Shown: positions 7,354 to 15,774, counted from the stretch's first letter. The stretch is 27,051 nucleotides of DNA from an uncultured Lachnospiraceae bacterium (GCA_900554925.1 USJG01000014.1:1-27051); one strand, 5' to 3'. Numbers and translations: made by a program. Notes: a model not told the origin generated them from the sequence alone.

Positions 7354-8763
7354 TCACCTGGCACTGTCGGTGATAGAATTACCACTTACCGAATTACCGC
7401 TAACTGTTTCTCCGGTGCTGTTTCCGCTGACTGTCTGTCCGGCAGACGCCCCGTTAACATTATTGCCGCTGACTGTGCTCTGACCATCCACAGGGTCCAG
7501 ATCCGGGAAAGCATAGGTTACATCATTGTCGTCATCTGTAACAAAAATCGTATGGCTTCTGGTAATGTAGCCTGTCTTTCGCAGAGTGATCGTATGCTCT
7601 CCGGCTGTCTTTACATAAGTAACCGGCGCTATTCCCATATACAGATTATCCTGATATACCTCCACACCCTCCGGCGCTTCGATCGTAAGCTTACCGCTTT
7701 CTTTCTCTGTTGAAGCAAAGCTATTGCCTGATACAGTGGATTCTTCCTCCAGCTTCATTGTGACTTTATTTTTTCCTGCCTCTATCTTAAAATACTGCGA
7801 AAGCGATTCATATCCAGAGGCCTCTGCCCTTACCAGATGGAGTCCCAGAGGTACCTTAACCGAATAGGCTGCATCTACTTCTTCATCATCTACATAAACT
7901 GTGGCTGTATCCGGTGTAACATCAAATACCACAATACCGGTTTGCGGTTCCTGTACTTTAATATCCCCAAGATCCAAAACCGTCTCCTTATTTCTGTTAA
8001 TTGCCACTTCCCTGACTTCTTCTATGCCGGTTCCTGTAATTCGGATGGTATAGCTTCCCTCAGGAACAGTGATCAGCATATCCGGTTCAATCTGGCAGAT
8101 GGCAGCCTGTCCAACCTCGATCCAGCTTCCCAAAACTGCCTCATCATTTTTAAGCTCCAGATATCCATGGCCTTTATCCACCGTAATACTCATAATATTA
8201 TGCCCTTTTCCCCGGAAAGTAAGCACATCCTGATGGATAATCTGGGAAATATCAATGGACCGGCCATCTGAAAATACCATCACATTACTGCCAATACTAA
8301 AGGTCTCGTCACCAATAGTAACGCTACCGTTTCCTGCATTCAGGCTATACTTCTCCACACCTTCATAGCTAAAGGCCTCCGGTGAAAGGGTAATAGAGCC
8401 TGCTCTTTCAAGCTCACTGTTATAGGTAATTTCCGCAATATCTCCGGGTGTCAGCTGCCCTATGGTCATAGCGCTTCCAAATTTATCCTGCACTATCGTA
8501 GCGCCATTATAGCTGAAATCTCTGCTTTCATTGCGGTCAACCAGATACATGCTGACGGTCTGATCTTCTTCATTGACAGCTTTAATGATCACAGAGGCCG
8601 CAGAGGTATAAATATCTATCTTTTCTTCCTGAGCGCCATTTTCGTAAGCACTTTCAAAGGTAGACTCCTGTGCAAGACTGGCAGCGCTGCATCCTGTAAG
8701 TACCAGGCACAGTCCGCACAGCATCGGTTTTATTATCCTTTGTATTTTTTGTTTTTTTATCAT
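7354..8763 (-). CDS. PEGA-domain lipoprotein with VSGN repeat tail
   Basis: Predicted surface lipoprotein of unknown function, 469 residues. A signal peptide with lipobox LTGC (22-25) makes Cys25 the lipidated residue. Residues 45-270 are beta-rich, with no family I can name with confidence. Two PEGA-type carbohydrate/surface-associated beta domains follow. The first is at about 276-338, with TATVYVDDEEVDA and PLGLHLVRAEASGY. The second is at about 357-418, with VEVYQDNLYMGIAP and AGEHTITLRKTGY. A linker and the extreme C-terminus carry five copies of VSGN (starting at 344, 431, 445, 454 and 459). The ATG follows a weak AGG-type site, and a candidate promoter lies upstream. It stands between cotS-like and hup genes and may be monocistronic. 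Confidence 0.85.
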   Translation of the reverse strand: MIKKQKIQRIIKPMLCGLCLVLTGCSAASLAQESTFESAYENGAQEEKIDIYTSAASVIIKAVNEEDQTVSMYLVDRNESRDFSYNGATIVQDKFGSAMTIGQLTPGDIAEITYNSELERAGSITLSPEAFSYEGVEKYSLNAGNGSVTIGDETFSIGSNVMVFSDGRSIDISQIIHQDVLTFRGKGHNIMSITVDKGHGYLELKNDEAVLGSWIEVGQAAICQIEPDMLITVPEGSYTIRITGTGIEEVREVAINRNKETVLDLGDIKVQEPQTGIVVFDVTPDTATVYVDDEEVDAAYSVKVPLGLHLVRAEASGYESLSQYFKIEAGKNKVTMKLEEESTVSGNSFASTEKESGKLTIEAPEGVEVYQDNLYMGIAPVTYVKTAGEHTITLRKTGYITRSHTIFVTDDDNDVTYAFPDLDPVDGQSTVSGNNVNGASAGQTVSGNSTGETVSGNSVSGNSITDSAR

Positions 8764-8794
8764 TTTTATACCTCATACAATTTATCTTACACAA

Positions 8795-8822
8795 AGTATA
8801 TCACGTAAGTGAAAAGAAGCAA
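8795..8822 (-). promoter_or_regulatory. Candidate sigma-A promoter of the PEGA lipoprotein gene
   Basis: On the minus strand, TTGCTT (8817-8822), a 16-bp spacer and TATACT (8795-8800) lie 32 nt upstream of the ATG. The -35 matches 4 of 6 consensus bases and the -10 matches 5 of 6. Confidence 0.45.
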
Positions 8823-8834
8823 ATACAAAAGTAG

Positions 8835-9809
8835 CTATACTCCATATCTGTTCTTAAACTTTTCCAGAAAAATCTGTTTATCCTTTTCCTGCTCTGTTAC
8901 TTTGCCAAGCTTCTCCAGATTTTTGCCCGGTATCCAGGCTTTGCCTGAATTGTAATAGAAATTTACTATCTTCCAGAATTTTTCCGGGTAAGCCAGACGA
9001 TAATACAGCTGCCTGTAGTCCTCCTTTTCCATTGGTCTTATCTTGTGATAGGCATTTACCAGATCAAAACCCACATTTTCTGCCCATCCGCTTTTTTCTA
9101 ACAGCTTTCTCATAAAAAGATACAGATCCCTGACAGGGCTGTCAAACAGGCATTTTTCAAAATTTATCAGATTCATCTCCGTGCCTGAGACAATGATATT
9201 ATGATATTGATAGTCCCCATGGCAGACAAAGTGGGTTTCTTTCTCATTTTGGTAAAATCGCAGCTCTTCCGTGATCTGCAAAGCCAGATTAAAAAAATAA
9301 TCATAGTGCTTCATCAGGCAGATTTCAAAATCTGTCTTCTGACTTCTTCCTTTTAAGAACTTTCTGACCTTCCGCAATTCCCTGTTATGCTTTTCAAATT
9401 CCATATGTGCAGGATGAGGGGATAAGCCTCCCGGCAGGGCTTTTGTTATGTGGGATACGCTATGCAGCTTTGCCAGCGTCTGCACCGCCCATCTGCATTC
9501 CTCCATATCTCTTACATTACATTCCCTGCCTTCAAAATATGTTTTAAGAATATAAAAATTCCCCTCCTGATCCTGGGTAATAAGCTCCTTTTCTTTATTC
9601 TTAAGGATACTTTCCACATTCTTAAATCCATTTTCCTTTACCAGGGTAAGCAGCGCATCCTGAAAAACCACTTTTTCCTTATGCCCGGCATACTCCTTCA
9701 GTATAAGAATACCCTGGCTGGTTTCACAAAGAATAGCGCCCCGTCCCTTCCAGGTCCGAAGCACCTCTATATCATAATTGTCCAGCAGACTGACGCTTCT
9801 GTCATTCAC
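8835..9809 (-). CDS. CotS-like spore coat protein, kinase-like fold
   Basis: Member of the CotS/YtaA-type spore coat family, which shares the aminoglycoside phosphotransferase fold. The N-lobe begins NDRSVSLLDNYDIEVLRTWK and includes ILILKEYAG, with the likely nucleotide-lobe Lys. The C-lobe has HGDYQYHN, equivalent to the catalytic HxDxxxxN of APH enzymes, then INFEKC where active enzymes usually have I-D-F/W-D/E. Replacement of that metal-binding Asp by Asn suggests a weak or non-catalytic protein. I choose GTG at 9809 (324 residues) because GGGGGT lies 7 nt upstream; a TTG at 9824 has no ribosome binding site. A candidate late-sporulation promoter lies at 9839-9864. The gene follows cca by about 55 nt. 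The family assignment is firm, the specific orthology is not. Confidence 0.8.
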   Translation of the reverse strand: MNDRSVSLLDNYDIEVLRTWKGRGAILCETSQGILILKEYAGHKEKVVFQDALLTLVKENGFKNVESILKNKEKELITQDQEGNFYILKTYFEGRECNVRDMEECRWAVQTLAKLHSVSHITKALPGGLSPHPAHMEFEKHNRELRKVRKFLKGRSQKTDFEICLMKHYDYFFNLALQITEELRFYQNEKETHFVCHGDYQYHNIIVSGTEMNLINFEKCLFDSPVRDLYLFMRKLLEKSGWAENVGFDLVNAYHKIRPMEKEDYRQLYYRLAYPEKFWKIVNFYYNSGKAWIPGKNLEKLGKVTEQEKDKQIFLEKFKNRYGV

Positions 9810-9838
9810 AGCGATTACCCCCAATTTGTGTCATATCC

Positions 9839-9864
9839 TATCATATGAGTAACCGCTATAAAGT
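9839..9864 (-). promoter_or_regulatory. Possible sigma-K-type promoter of the CotS-like gene
   Basis: On the minus strand, CATATGATA (9839-9847) fits the mother-cell -10 pattern CATAnnnTA, with AC at 9863-9864, 15 nt upstream. The spacing is one or two short of the usual value and the -35 is minimal, so this is tentative. It fits the known sigma-K control of cotS in B. subtilis and a GTG start about 25 nt downstream of the implied transcription start. Confidence 0.3.
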
Positions 9865-9865
9865 A

Positions 9866-11209
9866 TTACTTAATTTCTAAAGCCAATCTTAACAGATTTT
9901 CCCTGTTATTTTGTGCCGGATCTTCAATCACCACATCCAATAGCTTTTTAAGCATTTCCCCAATCTTTGGGCCGGGCTGCATACCCACTTCCTCTATCAG
10001 ATCCTTTCCTGTAATTGCAAGGGTTTTTAAGGATACACACTGATTATCTGCAACAATCTGTTTATAAACCTGACGGACTGCTTTCAGTTTCTCTTCCTTT
10101 TCCTTTTTAAGGTAGGTACTCTGGGCCTGCAAATCCGCTTCTTTCACATCAAGCAAAAGAGGGAAAATATCTTCCCCGATCTTCATGATTGCCCGCCGCA
10201 CATATTTTTCTCCGGGCTCAACATTATAATCATGAAATTTAACCAGGTTTGTCACCATATAAATGGTATGATTGTCAAATTTCAGCCTCCTTAAAATATT
10301 TCGGGCCATCTCCTCTGAAACAGCCGGATGCCCATGAAAATGATAAACACCCTTATCATCCACTGTAATTGTCCTGGGCTTTCCAATATCATGAAACAAC
10401 ATCGCAAGACGCAGTATCTTATCCTGCCTGACTGCCTGCATAGACCTTAAAATATGCTCCCCAACATTATAACAGTGATGAGGATTGATCTGCTCCGTTT
10501 CCATGCACAAATCAAATTCCGGCAGAACAATTCCGGTAATTCCTGCTTCATAAGCAATCCGAAGATTTTCAGGATGGGGGGATGTCACCAGCTTTACAAG
10601 CTCCATCTGCACTCTCTCTGCACTGATATGCACCAGATTAGGAGAAAGCTCCCTGATCGCCGCTAAGGTTTCTGCTTCAATCCGATACCCCAGCTGGGCG
10701 GAAAAGCGCACTGCCCTCATCATGCGGAGGGCGTCCTCCGTAAACCGTTCTCTGGGATTTCCCACACAGCGGATCACCTTCTCGTCCATATCCTTCCTGC
10801 CGCCAAATGCATCTACCAGTCCCGTCTCATCATTATAAGCCATGGCATTGATGGTAAAATCTCTCCGCTTTAAATCTTCTATCAGATCAGCGGTAAAAGT
10901 AACCTCCTTAGGATGCCGGCTGTCCTCATATTCGCCGTCAATGCGGTAGGTTGTTACCTCAAAACCTTCCTTATCCAGCATAACCGTAACTGTCCCATGC
11001 TGAATCCCGGTATCTATGGTGCGCCTGAAAAGCTCCTTTATCTGGCAGGGCTCCGCAGAAGTGGTAATATCCCAGTCATCGGGAATCCTGCCTAAAATGG
11101 AATCACGAATACAGCCGCCTACTGCATACGCTTCGTAGCCGGCTTTGGTAATTGTGCTTATGATATATTTTACTTTTTCAGGTAATTGTATCACAATCTT
11201 TTCTTGCAT
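9866..11209 (-). CDS. cca: CCA tRNA nucleotidyltransferase with HD domain
   Basis: Adds or repairs the 3'-terminal CCA of tRNAs without a template; class II nucleotidyltransferase of 447 residues. The N-terminal head has AVGGCIRDSILGR (29-41) and the catalytic carboxylates D45-W-D47. It is followed by RRDFTINAMAYN, which includes the ribose/nucleotide-recognition residues, and by the ERVQMELVKLV neck region. The middle has an HD-type metal-dependent phosphohydrolase motif LAMLFHDIGKP, present in many Firmicute and proteobacterial members. The C-terminal part corresponds to body/tail helices. A poly(A) polymerase function cannot be fully excluded by sequence. It starts 17 nt downstream of proS with AGGGAAC as ribosome binding site, so proS and cca probably form a T-box-controlled operon. 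Confidence 0.93.
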   Translation of the reverse strand: MQEKIVIQLPEKVKYIISTITKAGYEAYAVGGCIRDSILGRIPDDWDITTSAEPCQIKELFRRTIDTGIQHGTVTVMLDKEGFEVTTYRIDGEYEDSRHPKEVTFTADLIEDLKRRDFTINAMAYNDETGLVDAFGGRKDMDEKVIRCVGNPRERFTEDALRMMRAVRFSAQLGYRIEAETLAAIRELSPNLVHISAERVQMELVKLVTSPHPENLRIAYEAGITGIVLPEFDLCMETEQINPHHCYNVGEHILRSMQAVRQDKILRLAMLFHDIGKPRTITVDDKGVYHFHGHPAVSEEMARNILRRLKFDNHTIYMVTNLVKFHDYNVEPGEKYVRRAIMKIGEDIFPLLLDVKEADLQAQSTYLKKEKEEKLKAVRQVYKQIVADNQCVSLKTLAITGKDLIEEVGMQPGPKIGEMLKKLLDVVIEDPAQNNRENLLRLALEIK

Positions 11210-11226
11210 TCGTAAGTTCCCTGTCT

Positions 11227-12657
11227 TTAATATGCTCTTCCCCAGTATACCATCTTTTTAGCAGGTTTTCCACAGTAAACACAGGCATCGGACAGGCATT
11301 CCTGCTCAAAAGGCATACAGCGGCTGGTCACTGCCAGATTCTCCTTAATTGCCTCTTCACAGGAGGTCTCACCGCACCACATAGCTTTCACAAACCCGGT
11401 CTTTTCTGAGAAGATTTTTTCAAATTCTTCTCTGTTTTCTGCCACATAGGTATGTGCCTCCAGATGTTTTCTGGCTCTCTCAAGCATATCAGCCTGAATC
11501 TGAGGAAGCAGTTCTGAAACCGTCTCCTCCAGCTTATCTAATGCCACTTCTATTTTTTCTCTGGTATCGCGGCGGCAGATCACACACTTGCCTGCCTCAA
11601 TATCCTTAGGGCCGATTTCCACACGCATGGGAATACCGCGCATTTCCTGTTCGGAGAATTTCCAGCCGGGACTCTTATCGCTATCGTCCACTTTTACACG
11701 GAAATTGCTTAATCTGTCACGAAGTTCAAAGGCTTTCTCAAGTACCCCTTCCTTCTTCTGCTGAATAGGAATGATCATCACCTGTGTAGGCGCAATCTCA
11801 GGAGGCAGTACCAGACCCGAATCATCTCCATGCACCATGATAATAGCGCCAATAATTCTGGTGGACATTCCCCATGAAGTCTGATGAACGTACTTTAATT
11901 GATTATCCTTATCCGTAAACTGAATACCGAATGCTTTTGCAAAGCCATCGCCAAAGTTATGGCTGGTGCCTGACTGAAGCGCCTTGCCGTCATGCATAAG
12001 AGCCTCTATGGTATAGGTAGCCTCCGCTCCCGCAAATTTTTCTTTTTCGGTCTTGCGCCCCTTTACAACGGGAATTGCCAAAACCTCCTCACAAAAATCA
12101 GCATACACATTCAGCATCTGCTTTGTTCTTTCCTCTGCTTCCTCTGCCGTCGCATGTGCGGTATGGCCCTCCTGCCATAAGAACTCTCTGGAACGTAAGA
12201 AGGGTCTTGTCTCCTTTTCCCAGCGCACTACGCTGCACCACTGGTTATAAACCTTTGGAAGATCACGGTAGGAGTGAATGTCGCCTTTATAAAAATCACA
12301 GAATAAGGTTTCCGAGGTAGGCCGCACGCACATTCTCTCCTGTAACGGAGTCAGGCCGCCATGGGTTACCCATGCAACCTCAGGCGCAAAGCCTTCTACG
12401 TGATCCTTTTCCTTCTGCAAAAGGCTCTCAGGAATAAACATGGGCATATATACATTTTCAACGCCTGTAGCCTTGAATCTCTCATCAAGCCTTCTCTGGA
12501 TATTTTCCCAGATGGCATACCCCGCAGGCTTAATTACCATACAGCCCTTTACATTAGAATAATCGATCAATTCTGCTTTTTTAACCACATCCGTATACCA
12601 CTGTGCAAAATCTTCGCTCATGGATGTGATTGCTTCCACTAATTTCTTCTCAGCCAT
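11227..12657 (-). CDS. proS: Prolyl-tRNA synthetase, short (archaeal/eukaryotic) type
   Basis: Charges tRNA-Pro with proline; class II synthetase. It is the short form without the bacterial editing insertion domain. Motif 2 region includes RPTSETLFCDFYKG and RWEKETRPFLRSREFLWQEGHTAHA-type residues; motif 3 includes the TSWGMSTR segment. The anticodon-binding domain follows (PTQVMIIPI...), then a C-terminal domain with paired cysteines (CVYCGKPAKKMVYWGRAY at the end), typical of this ProS type. Two start ATGs lie six bases apart. The second (12655-12657, MAEKKLVEA, 476 residues) is preferred because AAGGAG lies 7 nt before it but only 1-2 nt before the first. It is preceded by a T-box leader with a proline specifier. 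Confidence 0.96.
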   Translation of the reverse strand: MAEKKLVEAITSMSEDFAQWYTDVVKKAELIDYSNVKGCMVIKPAGYAIWENIQRRLDERFKATGVENVYMPMFIPESLLQKEKDHVEGFAPEVAWVTHGGLTPLQERMCVRPTSETLFCDFYKGDIHSYRDLPKVYNQWCSVVRWEKETRPFLRSREFLWQEGHTAHATAEEAEERTKQMLNVYADFCEEVLAIPVVKGRKTEKEKFAGAEATYTIEALMHDGKALQSGTSHNFGDGFAKAFGIQFTDKDNQLKYVHQTSWGMSTRIIGAIIMVHGDDSGLVLPPEIAPTQVMIIPIQQKKEGVLEKAFELRDRLSNFRVKVDDSDKSPGWKFSEQEMRGIPMRVEIGPKDIEAGKCVICRRDTREKIEVALDKLEETVSELLPQIQADMLERARKHLEAHTYVAENREEFEKIFSEKTGFVKAMWCGETSCEEAIKENLAVTSRCMPFEQECLSDACVYCGKPAKKMVYWGRAY

Positions 12658-12679
12658 TTTCATTCTCCTTTGCTTATAA

Positions 12680-12986
12680 ATGAGTATTCAAAAGGGCGGC
12701 ACGCCTTCCGCCCTAAAAGGGACCGGAATCCGGCGGTACCACCCTGCTTAATGCATCACATAACCTTCGTGTTACGCAAAGACACTCTCTTTTATACCGT
12801 TAACGCCGGTGCTACGCTGTACTTTGATGCACTGTTTGCATGTTCATACAAAGCTCCAAGGCAGGTTCCAGACATTTCACCAAAAAATCTTTCAGCACTT
12901 TCCCTTATCTAACCGGAAAAGGATTTTCTCTCTGCTGGCTTCCTGAATGTACTAACCCTCTTCATTGCCGCATTTTTTATTGTACC
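12680..12986 (-). promoter_or_regulatory. T-box leader of proS (proline specifier CCU)
   Basis: This fills the 350-base gap ahead of proS. On the minus strand the conserved T-box sequence AGGGTGGTACCGCC is at 12732-12745. It is followed by a terminator hairpin with stem GGGCGG (12708-12713)/CCGCCC (12694-12699) and TTTT (12690-12693). Stem I lies upstream, with AGTA near the 5' side and GGAACCTGCC on the 3' side. CCT at 12863-12865 directly follows GAA and is the likely specifier codon, matching tRNA-Pro. In this riboswitch class, uncharged tRNA pairs with the specifier and the T-box bulge to prevent termination, so proS (and probably cca) is induced by proline starvation. Confidence 0.9.
12690..12714 (-). 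terminator. T-box terminator hairpin ahead of proS
   Basis: Minus-strand AGGGCGG, an 8-nt loop region, and CCGCCC followed by TTTT. It is mutually exclusive with the antiterminator formed by the T-box sequence at 12732-12745. Confidence 0.85.
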
Positions 12987-12989
12987 ATG

Positions 12990-13018
12990 ATTGTAGGCAA
13001 AATTTCAGGATTTGTCAA
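12990..13018 (-). promoter_or_regulatory. proS T-box promoter (sigma-A)
   Basis: On the minus strand, TTGACA (13013-13018), a 17-bp spacer and TACAAT (12990-12995). The -35 overlaps the stop codon (13015-13017) of the upstream O-antigen-ligase-like gene. Confidence 0.85.
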
Positions 13019-14547
13019 CTATTATATCTTCTCTGTGCTTCCCCCATTCCCAACAATAAAAACAGAAATGGTATATTTAATACTTGTGCAAAGCTTACCA
13101 TATTATGACAAAAATAACAAACAATACTTATTGAAAAAATGTAAAAATCAGTATCTTTCTCTCCCAGCCCCATACATCTTCTCAAAAAGGAAGCAAAAAT
13201 GCCAAAATATAAGCACACTCCCAGAACTCCTGTGTTTATCAGACAGGTAAGCAGCTCATTATGAGCGTTAGTCAGTCTGCTGCTGCCAAAAGCAGCCCCA
13301 AGCCTCCTTGATACCTCCGGCAAAGAATAGGCATAGGCTGAAAAGCAATCGGGCCCTGCCCCAAACAGCTTATGAAGAACCGGCATTTCTCTGTACATTT
13401 GCAGACTGCTGAAAATAGCAGCCCCTCTTCCATTCCCCCATGCGTCGTTTAATAAAAGTCCATTCGCCTGTTCCAATCCCGGAATACCTGCCCAGGTATT
13501 TAAGACAGCTGCTGTCAGCCAGAGTAAAATGCCGCCTGCCAGCAGTATAAGCATGATCCTGTGAAAGCTTTTCCAGGCGCTGTCACTAAAACATCCCTTC
13601 TGTTTAACCCAAAGGTACAGATAGACAATCAGTGCGCCGATTCCCATAAGCAGCATAAAGTTGGAATCTGTCAGATAAGCGCACAAATTGTCTGTGTCAT
13701 AATTATATCTATCCGGCATGATCAGCCTCATAAGCCTTACTGCTTGGGCTGAAAAGCCCCACAGAGAAAGCAGCAGGAAATAGTCCCCAAACCATGCTCT
13801 TTTTTTAATGGCGATCCACAATAACAGGTAAAACAGGGCTCCCCAGAAAAGAAAAATACTGCTGCTTCCCTGGCAGAAGCCTGCCATAAATGCTATCACT
13901 GTATAACCGCCGTAGATCCATTTTTCCCAATTCTTTTTGTAAAATAAAAATCTGCAGATACCAACAGGCGCAAGAACGGAAAGATACCCACAAAACCAGT
14001 TAATATTTCCCAGCGTAGAAATAAAGGAGGGCTGCCGCACCTCTAAGGGTATCAGATAAATAGAAAATCTGTCCAGGATTCCAAACATAAATACTATCCC
14101 CGACACCATAATGGCTGTATACCAGACAACCTTGCTTCCATCCCACCATCTGGATACAAGGAAGTAGAGCCCGCATAAGGTAAGCAGCGTCACCAGCCCC
14201 ATATACCAGCCTTCTGCGCCCCACAATGCTTCTTCTCGGTAATCCGAAAATGTGTAGGAAAGAAAAATCCCTGTGGCATACATGATCACAAACAAATCTG
14301 TTGCAGACAAACAATTCCAGTCTATCCTGAGCGCAGCGTTTCCCTTAACTCTGTAACAGGTATTCCTTACCCACAGCATCACGCCTATCAGTGCAAGTAT
14401 TCCGGCAGCCGCCAGAGAACTGTAAATAAAAAACTGATATTTAGCCTCTCCTATATCCACATACCCTCGATTCATGTAGAGAGGATATACACCAAATATC
14501 AGCAGCAAATATGCAGTTGTAAATAGATTTCCTGCTTTTTTCAGCAA
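13015..14547 (-). CDS. O-antigen ligase/polymerase family membrane protein
   Basis: Polytopic membrane protein of 510 residues with roughly ten to twelve hydrophobic helices. In the C-terminal half, a long extracytoplasmic loop carries GAGPDCFSAYAYSLPEVSRR and then LTNAHNELLTCLINTGVLGV. That H-N-E-L-L pattern after an asparagine is the hallmark of the Wzy_C/O-antigen ligase family, which joins or polymerises lipid-linked glycans or transfers them to acceptors. The substrate cannot be told from sequence. The start is TTG at 14545-14547: an in-frame stop lies upstream, AGGTG precedes it by 5 nt, and the first membrane helix begins at residue 9. No glycosyltransferase or flippase genes are adjacent, which is unusual for the family. 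It lies about 75 nt downstream of the YtvI-like gene. Confidence 0.82.
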   Translation of the reverse strand: MLKKAGNLFTTAYLLLIFGVYPLYMNRGYVDIGEAKYQFFIYSSLAAAGILALIGVMLWVRNTCYRVKGNAALRIDWNCLSATDLFVIMYATGIFLSYTFSDYREEALWGAEGWYMGLVTLLTLCGLYFLVSRWWDGSKVVWYTAIMVSGIVFMFGILDRFSIYLIPLEVRQPSFISTLGNINWFCGYLSVLAPVGICRFLFYKKNWEKWIYGGYTVIAFMAGFCQGSSSIFLFWGALFYLLLWIAIKKRAWFGDYFLLLSLWGFSAQAVRLMRLIMPDRYNYDTDNLCAYLTDSNFMLLMGIGALIVYLYLWVKQKGCFSDSAWKSFHRIMLILLAGGILLWLTAAVLNTWAGIPGLEQANGLLLNDAWGNGRGAAIFSSLQMYREMPVLHKLFGAGPDCFSAYAYSLPEVSRRLGAAFGSSRLTNAHNELLTCLINTGVLGVCLYFGIFASFLRRCMGLGEKDTDFYIFSISIVCYFCHNMVSFAQVLNIPFLFLLLGMGEAQRRYNS

Positions 14548-14621
14548 TTCTGCACCTGTCCCTATACATCCTTACAGTAACAAAATCAGTATAACAGGGA
14601 AAATCCTTTCCTGCAAATATT

Positions 14622-15689
14622 CTATCCGGCTTCCACCCGGTTTCTATCCGATTTCCACAGATACTTGCAGGTCTCGCAGATAATTACCAGAGCCAGCGGT
14701 CCTTTGATAATTCCCCACACGCCGAACAGCCTTATCCCCGCAAAAACAGCAAACAAAATGCCTACCGGCCACACTCCTACACGCTCCCCTATCAGCTTTG
14801 GCTCCAAAAATTCCCTGATAAGAGCACATACTCCGTATAAACCCAAACATAGCAGGGCCTGCCAGCCATTTCCATTTATCAACATAAAAAGAGCAAGGGG
14901 AATCAGCATAATGCCTGTACCAATAAAAGGAAGCATATCCATAAATCCTGTTAAAAGTCCATAAAAAATCCCTCCCCGCATCCCGGTTAGCGAAAGCGTA
15001 AGGGCGCATACCCCGCTGATAATACAAAGAATGATCAACTGAGCCTTTATAAATGTCTTCACATACACAATTACCTTGCCTGCAACCTCCCTGACGCCTC
15101 TTAGATCGTCTTCTTTCTTCAACTTCTCTATATAGTGATCAAAGTCTTTCATGATCAGAAGAACTGCAATGATCATAATTACAATAAAGCCGCCGAAGCT
15201 GGCAATATTTTTCATATAGCCTACCGATTTACCCATGGCCTTTGGCAGAACATTTACTTCCAGATTTTCAACCATGACACTTACCTGCTCCAAAACAAAA
15301 TTTTCAATCTGAACACCGTCTATGCCAAACTCCTTTTCCATAAAATCACAGCAGTCCCCAAGGAAAATGCCCAATTCCTTCTGATAATAGGGCATTTGAG
15401 AAGCCAGGCGGCTTCCACCGGCAACCAGCCACGAAATAAGCAGCCACGCAAATGTCACAATTACGCCGCATACGATCAACAAAATCAAAGCCGTTATAAC
15501 AGCCTTCCGTATTTTAATTTTTTTATGAAGCCTCTCTACCAACGGATTTAAGATTCCCGCCAGCAAAAAGGCAAAAATAAAGGGAGAAGCGATAGGGCTT
15601 ACATATTTCATGGCAAAGTAAACCACAAAAATAACTACGGCCGCCGCCAAATATTTTTTCCCTTTTTCCGTCAAATGAAATATATCCAT
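14622..15689 (-). CDS. AI-2E family membrane protein, YtvI-like sporulation type
   Basis: Integral membrane protein of 355 residues with about seven or eight hydrophobic segments. The family signatures are PFIFAFLLAGILNPLVERLHKK-like residues near 36-58, an extracytoplasmic amphipathic region (about 92-155), and GGIFYGLLTGFMDMLPFIGTG plus EPKLIGERVGVWP in the C-terminal half. The family includes AI-2 exporters, Na+/H+ antiporter-like proteins and the sporulation protein YtvI. The sporulation reading is favoured by a good sigma-E-like promoter just upstream. The ATG at 15689 has a weak GGGTGA site. The transport substrate is unknown. Confidence 0.85.
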   Translation of the reverse strand: MDIFHLTEKGKKYLAAAVVIFVVYFAMKYVSPIASPFIFAFLLAGILNPLVERLHKKIKIRKAVITALILLIVCGVIVTFAWLLISWLVAGGSRLASQMPYYQKELGIFLGDCCDFMEKEFGIDGVQIENFVLEQVSVMVENLEVNVLPKAMGKSVGYMKNIASFGGFIVIMIIAVLLIMKDFDHYIEKLKKEDDLRGVREVAGKVIVYVKTFIKAQLIILCIISGVCALTLSLTGMRGGIFYGLLTGFMDMLPFIGTGIMLIPLALFMLINGNGWQALLCLGLYGVCALIREFLEPKLIGERVGVWPVGILFAVFAGIRLFGVWGIIKGPLALVIICETCKYLWKSDRNRVEAG

Positions 15690-15733
15690 AAAAAATCACC
15701 CACACTTCGCCAGCTTTTAACAATTTTCTACTG

Positions 15734-15764
15734 GTAGTATGGGTAATTTTAAATGAAATATGAC
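15734..15764 (-). promoter_or_regulatory. Candidate sigma-E promoter of the YtvI-like gene
   Basis: On the minus strand, GTCATATT (15757-15764), containing a full KMATATT match, a 15-nt spacer and CATACTAC (15734-15741), which matches the CATACAnT pattern at most positions. It lies about 45 nt before the start codon. Sigma-E drives mother-cell genes early in sporulation, and ytvI of B. subtilis is a sigma-E gene as far as I know. Confidence 0.55.
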
Positions 15765-15774
15765 CTTAATTTCC

